Positions 61,001 to 64,000 of a DNA stretch of 64,000 nt are shown here, in pieces (within the stretch, counting starts at the first letter, position 1; each line of letters opens with the position of its first letter). This DNA comes from Pristionchus mayeri. Lineage: Eukaryota > Nematoda > Chromadorea > Rhabditida > Neodiplogasteridae. The translations under genes and the position numbers were made by a program. Location of the stretch: the NCBI GenBank assembly GCA_036245805.1, contig BTRK01000005.1:48347216-48411215 (forward strand). Reading direction: 5' to 3'. The notes under the pieces were generated by a model. The model searched no databases, was not told where the DNA came from, and saw only the letters and a list, made by a program, of their open reading frames with translations.

Positions 61001-63365
61001 GAATTTAAAAAAAGAAACTGCTTTTAGTTTGGTGCAATTTGATCGAAAATATATGTAGGTAATATTTTAGCGATCTCTCTTGATGACGCCCTCGGTCAGT
61101 TGCGCCCCAGCTACGCTAAGGTTGGGGACAAGCTTCCCATGATGACCATATTCAAGGTATGTTCTGTGAGGATCACGTACATCATTGGACCGATTTCTAT
61201 TGTCATTTTGTGTTCACAGTTTGAAAAAAGTCTTTAATTTCACCTTTTTAGCGTTCCAAATGCGATCACTGTGAGAGATTCGTGCGCAATATCATCGGCC
61301 ACTTCTTCTCGGAGGAACACATTGAGAAGGTACTCAGTAAATTCATAATTAGATTTATTCTATAAAAATTTAGATATTCTCGTTGTCTAGAAACATATCT
61401 TGAGCGAGTTCATTGCTGGGCCAGCTAAAATTAAGCCATGCAATGTTAAGGTACGCGCTAGCGGCTGCAGAGTCTCCCAGACGGGCGTGCAGCACTGGCT
61501 GAATGAGCTGCAACAGGCTGCAGCAGCTGTTCCCGGAAAGAGAGTGGATACTGTCCGAGTGCAGCAGTTGAAACCTGAGAAGGAGGGAGTGCAACCATCG
61601 CTTGAGATGGAGCAGCAGGAATCACCCGGGGCAGAGAAGGCTGACCATGTTGAGAAGCCTAAGGTTGTCCATACGGTCACAGAAGATCCAGTCATCCTCC
61701 AGCTGTGCCAGCCCGGCACTAACGACTGTGGGTTTTCTTGTATTTGTTTATCAGGTGTTATTTTTTTGGATAGTTATGCATTATTTTCCATAGATTTCAG
61801 GAGCGATAAAGTTGATGTGCAGATAGTATATTTAGAGCACTTGAAACTTATCGAAAATAACAAAAATGAATTTAAAAAGAAACTGCTTTTAGTTTGGTGC
61901 AATTTGATCGAAAATATATGTAAATAATATTCCAGCGATCTCTCTTGATGACGCCCTCGGTCAGTTGCGCCCCAGCTACTCGAAAGTGGGGGGCAAGCTT
62001 CCCAGGATGACCATATTCAAGGTATGTTCTTTGAGGATCACATGCATCATTGTACTGATGTCTACTCTCACTGTTTGTTCACATTTTTAAAAAATCCTTT
62101 ATTTTTTTAATTTTTAGCATTTCAAATGCGATCACTGCGAGAGATTCGTGCGCAACATCATAGGCCACTTCTTCTCGGAGGAACACATTGAGAAGGTATT
62201 TCAGTGAATTCAGAAGTATGTTTACATCATTTAATGCTAAGGTGCGCGCTAGCGGCGGAAGAGTCTCCCAGACTGGCGTGCAGCACTGGCTGCTTGAGCT
62301 GCAGCAAGCTGCAGCAGCTATCCCTGGAAAGAGAGTGGACACTTTCCGAGTGCAGCAGTTGCAACCTAAGGAAGGAGTGCAACCGTCGCTTGAGATGGAG
62401 CAGCCGGAATCACTCGAGAAGGAGAAGGCTGGAGACGTTAAGAATCCTGAGGTTGCCAATACGGTCACGGAAGATCCGGCCATCCTCCAGTTGTGCCAGC
62501 CCTACTCTAACTCCTGTGGGTTTTCTTTTTTTTATTTATCAGGTGTTCTTTTTTCGGATCATTATTCATTATTTTTAAAAGATTTCAGGATCGATAAAGT
62601 TGATGCGATAGTATATTAGAGCACTTGAAACTACACGAAAATAATAAAATAATTTAAAAAAAGAAACTGCTTTTAGTTTGGGGTAATTTGATCGAAATAT
62701 ATGTAAATAATCTTTTCAGCGATCTCTCTTGATGACGCCCTCGGTCAGTTGCGCCCCAGCTACGCTAAAGTTGGGGACAAGCTTCCCATGATGACCATAT
62801 TCAAGGTATGTTTTTAGAGGATCGCTTACAATATTGTGGCTGTTGTATATTGTTACTGTTCACTGTTAAAGTCTGCAATTTCACTTTAATTTCGCCTTTA
62901 TAGCGTTTCAAATGCGATCACTGTGAGAGATTCGTGCGCAACATCATCGGTCACTTCTTCTCGGAGGAACACATCGAGAAGGTATTCTAATGATTTCCAA
63001 ATATGTGTATGTTTCACTATTGTATAATTTACCTTGTACCGCTTTGGTTTGTGGGCAAGAAATAGTTTTTCATATGTATGAATAATTTCAGAGATCAAAT
63101 ATATATTTGTGCGAAGGATGCTATGTATATCATTGTTTCAACACTAATAACGCTACTGATGTAAAATAAGATCAGTTAGACTTGTAAATTAGTTGTTTGT
63201 AAATTAGATTTTGCTGAATTTGTCTACTCCACTTGCATTGATGTACAGGTGCTCGCTAGCGGCAGCCGAGTCTCTCAGACTGGCGTGCAGCACTGGCTGA
63301 ATGAGCTGAAGCAGGCAGCAGCAGCTGTAAATACTGCTATCCCTAAGAAGAGATTCGGAAAATAG
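58020..63365 (+). CDS. Coiled-coil/U1-like zinc-finger family, member H, with four finger cassettes
   Basis: Twenty-one exons: 58020-58055, 58214-58291, 58431-58526, 58600-58653, 58834-58887, 59158-59218, 59439-59493, 59672-59746, 59792-60030, 60234-60319, 60392-60469, 60593-60860, 61071-61156, 61252-61329, 61451-61727, 61936-62021, 62118-62195, 62242-62515, 62720-62805, 62904-62981 and 63249-63365 (TAG), 779 codons in one frame. MKRAAMSNHRVK start; SUMO-interaction-like EEITIDDDEQV with VKVE (psi-K-x-E); coiled coil including two AELKQQL-type exons; then four rounds of SISLDDALGQLRPSYAKVGD plus finger KCDHCERFVRNIIGHFFSEE-H (C-x2-C-x9-H-x5-H) plus VRASGGRVSQTGVQHWL. Rounds are joined by Gln-rich linkers ending VTEDPVILQLCQPGTND. 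Paralogues have one finger. Function unknown; multivalent nucleic-acid or SUMO-related binding is an inference. Confidence 0.78.
60234..62981 (+). repeat. Tandem three-exon cassettes inside gene H
   Basis: Finger exons start at 60392, 61252, 62118 and 62904, i.e. spacings of 860, 866 and 786 bp. Introns are duplicated too: 60470-60592 and 61330-61450 share CTCGTTGTCTAGAAACAT and TTCATTGCTGGGCCAGC. The ~270-nt linker exons each begin like the terminal exon (VRASGGRVSQTGVQHW) and end like the 59792-60030 exon (LEMEQQES ... VTEDPAILQLCQP). They are therefore fusions made by unequal exchange. Confidence 0.85.
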
Positions 63366-64000
63366 ATTTCAGAATGAAACAGAGTAACCGATTATTTATC
63401 AACATCCTCTCCGATCTCCTTATTGTGAGAACTCTGTCATAGTGAGAGTATGAATTCTCTGAACATTAATCGGTTACTTTGCCACTCATTTTCCACTTTA
63501 ATTGAGAAGTAAAGTTGATTTTTTATAGAGGTTCATCTAGTTCAAGCCGATTGTACCCATTTTTAGATATTGTTTAGCTTCCCACTTTTCAATAGATTCC
63601 TTGCTTCCTGTGTGAATAAGATGTCCTTCTTAGGTAGCCTAGTTATTGTATCAGTCAAAGTCGAGTTCTCAATATATATTCTTGTTTTCTTTTGACATAT
63701 CTTGAAGATATGTTTTCGAATTTATGATCATTTACGTTATTTCTGTTATTTCTGTTTTTTATGTTATTTTTGTTCATTGTGTGTTCTTGACAATCATTTA
63801 TGGATTGTCTTTTAAATATCGCATTTTGACAAAATGAATATTTTAATCAAACTCTATGATTGTTGGTTCTGATCAATGTTGAATTCGTGAAGAGTATCTA
63901 TGATATATTCTGTGAGAGATTCTCGATTTTTGTAATTTTTAGCAAGACTGAAATATGTTTACTAATTGAGTCATATTTCGTACTTCGTATCTATTTCAGT
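63366..64000. promoter_or_regulatory. 3' flank of H and putative upstream region of a sixth paralogue
   Basis: GATCAATGTTG at 63871, then TTCGTGAAGAGTATCTA, matches the upstream element of H. The last bases, CGTATCTATTTCAGT, match the position of TTTTTCAGT 35 bases before the ATG of H. If spacing is kept, the next ATG should lie about 30-40 bases beyond the window. A hairpin-like CGGTTACTTTG...GTAACCG pair (63380-63480) is also present. Confidence 0.45.

Noticed and set aside
1..64000. Bacterial or operon-like system, or telomeric repeats
   Set aside because: Dense GT/AG introns, eukaryotic transposons and ARM-repeat importin show a eukaryote. No TTAGGC arrays were seen.

Overview
The window looks like a piece of a nematode nuclear genome. 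The genes are split into many short exons with GT...TTTTCAG introns. Many ATGs sit just after a T-rich CAG, as expected for spliced-leader trans-splicing. Non-LTR retrotransposons, mariner/Tc1-type elements and fold-back MITEs take up much of the DNA. A free-living diplogastrid such as Pristionchus would fit, but I cannot prove the genus from sequence alone.

Layout. 1-6.35 kb: a reverse-transcriptase fragment, GA-rich tandem repeats, and a full-length CR1/jockey-like retrotransposon (element A, minus strand) plus a TTAA-flanked MITE, both at the centre of an 89-bp-armed inverted repeat. 6.35-10.1 kb: a palindrome with ~1.62-kb arms that carries copies of importin-alpha-like exons. Its right arm runs into a 5'-truncated importin-alpha-like (ARM repeat) gene on the plus strand (8.9-12.5 kb). 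12.66-13.9 kb: a mariner element whose transposase has one in-frame stop. 14.7-25.6 kb: three tandem paralogues (A, B, C) of an F-box-like gene with matching exon phases. B and C assemble to 345 and 341 codons. A lacks the 5' splice GT after its F-box exon.

26.1-63.4 kb: five tandem paralogues (D-H, all plus strand) of a modular protein. Its parts are a basic 11-12-residue first exon, an acidic SUMO-interaction-like motif followed by a psi-K-x-E site, many coiled-coil exons, a Gln/Pro-rich segment, a C2H2 finger with H-x5-H spacing (U1/matrin-like), and a conserved VRASG...W tail. D (242 codons) stays in frame across 11.6 kb even though two full-size retrotransposons (B and C) sit in its introns. 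F assembles to 447 codons and H to 779. H has multiplied an exon cassette, so it carries four finger exons. E and G carry lesions. The window ends at a position matching the 5' acceptor of H, so a sixth paralogue probably starts just outside.

Exon coordinates were read by eye from splice signals, paralogue alignment and frame bookkeeping. No database search was run. Function calls for both tandem families are inferences from motifs.
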